Shown: positions 5,381-5,821 of the stretch, piece by piece | How the letters are laid out: each line of letters starts with the position of its first letter | Numbering within the stretch: the stretch's first letter is position 1 | Assembly (NCBI GenBank): GCA_030682755.1 | Contig: JAUXNR010000261.1 | Coordinates: 1-5,821, forward strand | Reading direction: 5' to 3' | DNA from: Flavobacterium sp. | GTDB taxonomy: Bacteria > Bacteroidota > Bacteroidia > Flavobacteriales > Flavobacteriaceae | DNA length: 5,821 nt | Translations under genes and position numbers: made by a program | Notes under the pieces: model-generated | What the model was told of the DNA's origin: nothing | Seen by the model: only the letters and a program-made list of their open reading frames with translations | Database searches by the model: none

Positions 5381-5388
5381 TATATTTG
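5381..5388 (+). promoter_or_regulatory. Putative gdhA promoter, -7 element TATATTTG
   Basis: A perfect TAnnTTTG match with an expected transcription start near 5395, giving a leader of about 40 nt. The -33 region has no clear TTG. Upstream A/T tracts (about 5315-5356) could act as an UP-like element or bend the DNA. The start site abuts the palindrome at 5400-5411. Confidence 0.55.
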
Positions 5389-5399
5389 TGCCATCAAAC

Positions 5400-5420
5400 G
5401 AAAACGTTTTCATAAACGTT
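5400..5420. promoter_or_regulatory. Palindromic candidate operator before gdhA (LacI-family-like)
   Basis: GAAAACGTTTTC (5400-5411) is a perfect 12-bp palindrome centred on CG. A second shorter palindrome AACGTT (5415-5420) is centred 12 bp further on, and a half-like AAACG precedes at 5396-5400. Central-CG palindromes with flanking A/T runs are characteristic of LacI/PurR-type operators; the PurR consensus core is very similar. The location, immediately after the expected transcription start, suits repression. Which regulator binds cannot be told, and an mRNA-level hairpin is possible. Confidence 0.45.
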
Positions 5421-5435
5421 AATAATCTAAAAATC

Positions 5436-5821
5436 ATGGCAGAAAGTATTCACTCTTTTGTTGAAGCGGTAGCTAAAAAGAATCCTAATGAGCCTGAATT
5501 TATGCAGGCTGTAAAAGAAGTTGCAGAAACTGTAATTCCTTTTATCGAAAAAAATACAAAATATCAGAACAAAATGCTTCTGGAAAGAATGGTAGAGCCG
5601 GAACGCGTAATCATGTTTAGAGTAACTTGGTTAGATGATGCCGGAAATACTCAGGTTAATCGTGGTTATAGAATCCAAATGAATTCTGCTATTGGTCCTT
5701 ACAAAGGAGGAATTCGTTTTCATCCTTCTGTGAATTTAAGTATTTTAAAATTCTTAGCTTTTGAACAAACTTTCAAAAACAGCTTAACCACATTGCCAAT
5801 GGGCGGTGGAAAAGGAGGTTC
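5436..5821 (+). CDS. gdhA: NADP-type glutamate dehydrogenase, N-terminal part, cut by right edge
   Basis: 128 full codons of an enzyme of about 445-450 residues, which reductively aminates 2-oxoglutarate with ammonium and NADPH to make glutamate in the cytoplasm. The visible part is the start of the Glu/Leu/Phe/Val dehydrogenase dimerisation and substrate domain. [20 protein letters not shown] at 76-95 and [10 protein letters not shown] at 119-128 are nearly identical to E. coli GdhA. K90, K114 and K126 match the three active-site lysines of hexameric bacterial GDH (K89, K113 and K125 in Clostridium symbiosum), K126 being the catalytic one. Coenzyme preference is inferred from this strong similarity, since the Rossmann domain lies outside the window. 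The ATG at 5436 gives the normal N-terminal length. It is divergent from the beta-barrel gene across 273 bp, with its own -7 element and a palindromic operator candidate. Confidence 0.96.
   Translation, partial: MAESIHSFVEAVAKKNPNEPEFMQAVKEVAETVIPFIEKNTKYQNKMLLERMVEPERVIMFRVTWLDDAGNTQVNRGYRIQMNSAIGPYKGGIRFHPSVNLSILKFLAFEQTFKNSLTTLPMGGGKGG

Noticed and set aside
5163..5435. Small RNA or small protein gene in the AT-rich divergent gap
   Set aside because: I see no stable structured segment or convincing small reading frame beyond the two promoters, the short palindromes and A/T tracts.

Overview
The window looks like a chromosomal segment of a low-GC member of Bacteroidetes, most likely Flavobacteriaceae (Flavobacterium-like). 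The evidence is the base composition, near-absent Shine-Dalgarno sequences, repeated perfect matches to the Bacteroidetes -7 promoter element TAnnTTTG, and the protein families present. It holds eight genes, two of them cut by the window edges. No rRNA, tRNA, CRISPR array, transposase or phage gene was seen.

Left block, all on the minus strand and read from right to left (3120 to 1): an ArsC/Spx-family thioredoxin-fold protein; an EamA/DMT-type membrane transporter overlapping it by 8 bp; a YicC-family endoribonuclease; guanylate kinase (gmk); and the N-terminal half of a four-helix-bundle (S23/23S rRNA intervening-sequence) protein that runs off the left edge. yicC and gmk are a widely conserved neighbour pair. 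yicC has its own -7 element, so the block is probably two overlapping transcription units.

The three gaps downstream of eamA, yicC and gmk are all occupied by repeats that begin at or inside the preceding stop codon. Two are arrays of a 7-bp unit (consensus NACTANN on the + strand) in the same register. The third is a pair of mutually inverted palindromes (about 839-925). These repeats are the least explained sequence in the window.

Middle: a divergent 141-bp promoter region (3121-3261) leads rightward to a cystathionine gamma-synthase/lyase-type PLP enzyme, with an 8-bp perfect inverted repeat bracketing its -7 element. That gene converges, with a 2-bp gap, on a minus-strand gene for a secreted, probably outer-membrane beta-barrel protein. 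A probable terminator hairpin sits inside the last codons of the latter.

Right: a 273-bp AT-rich divergent intergenic region (5163-5435) carries a -7 element for each flanking gene and, just before the right-hand gene, a LacI-operator-like palindrome. That gene is the start of NADP-type glutamate dehydrogenase (gdhA), cut at the right edge. In function the window is mostly housekeeping: nucleotide metabolism, RNA turnover, sulfur amino acids and ammonium assimilation. I see no clear novel multi-gene system. The interest lies in the intergenic repeats and regulatory palindromes.
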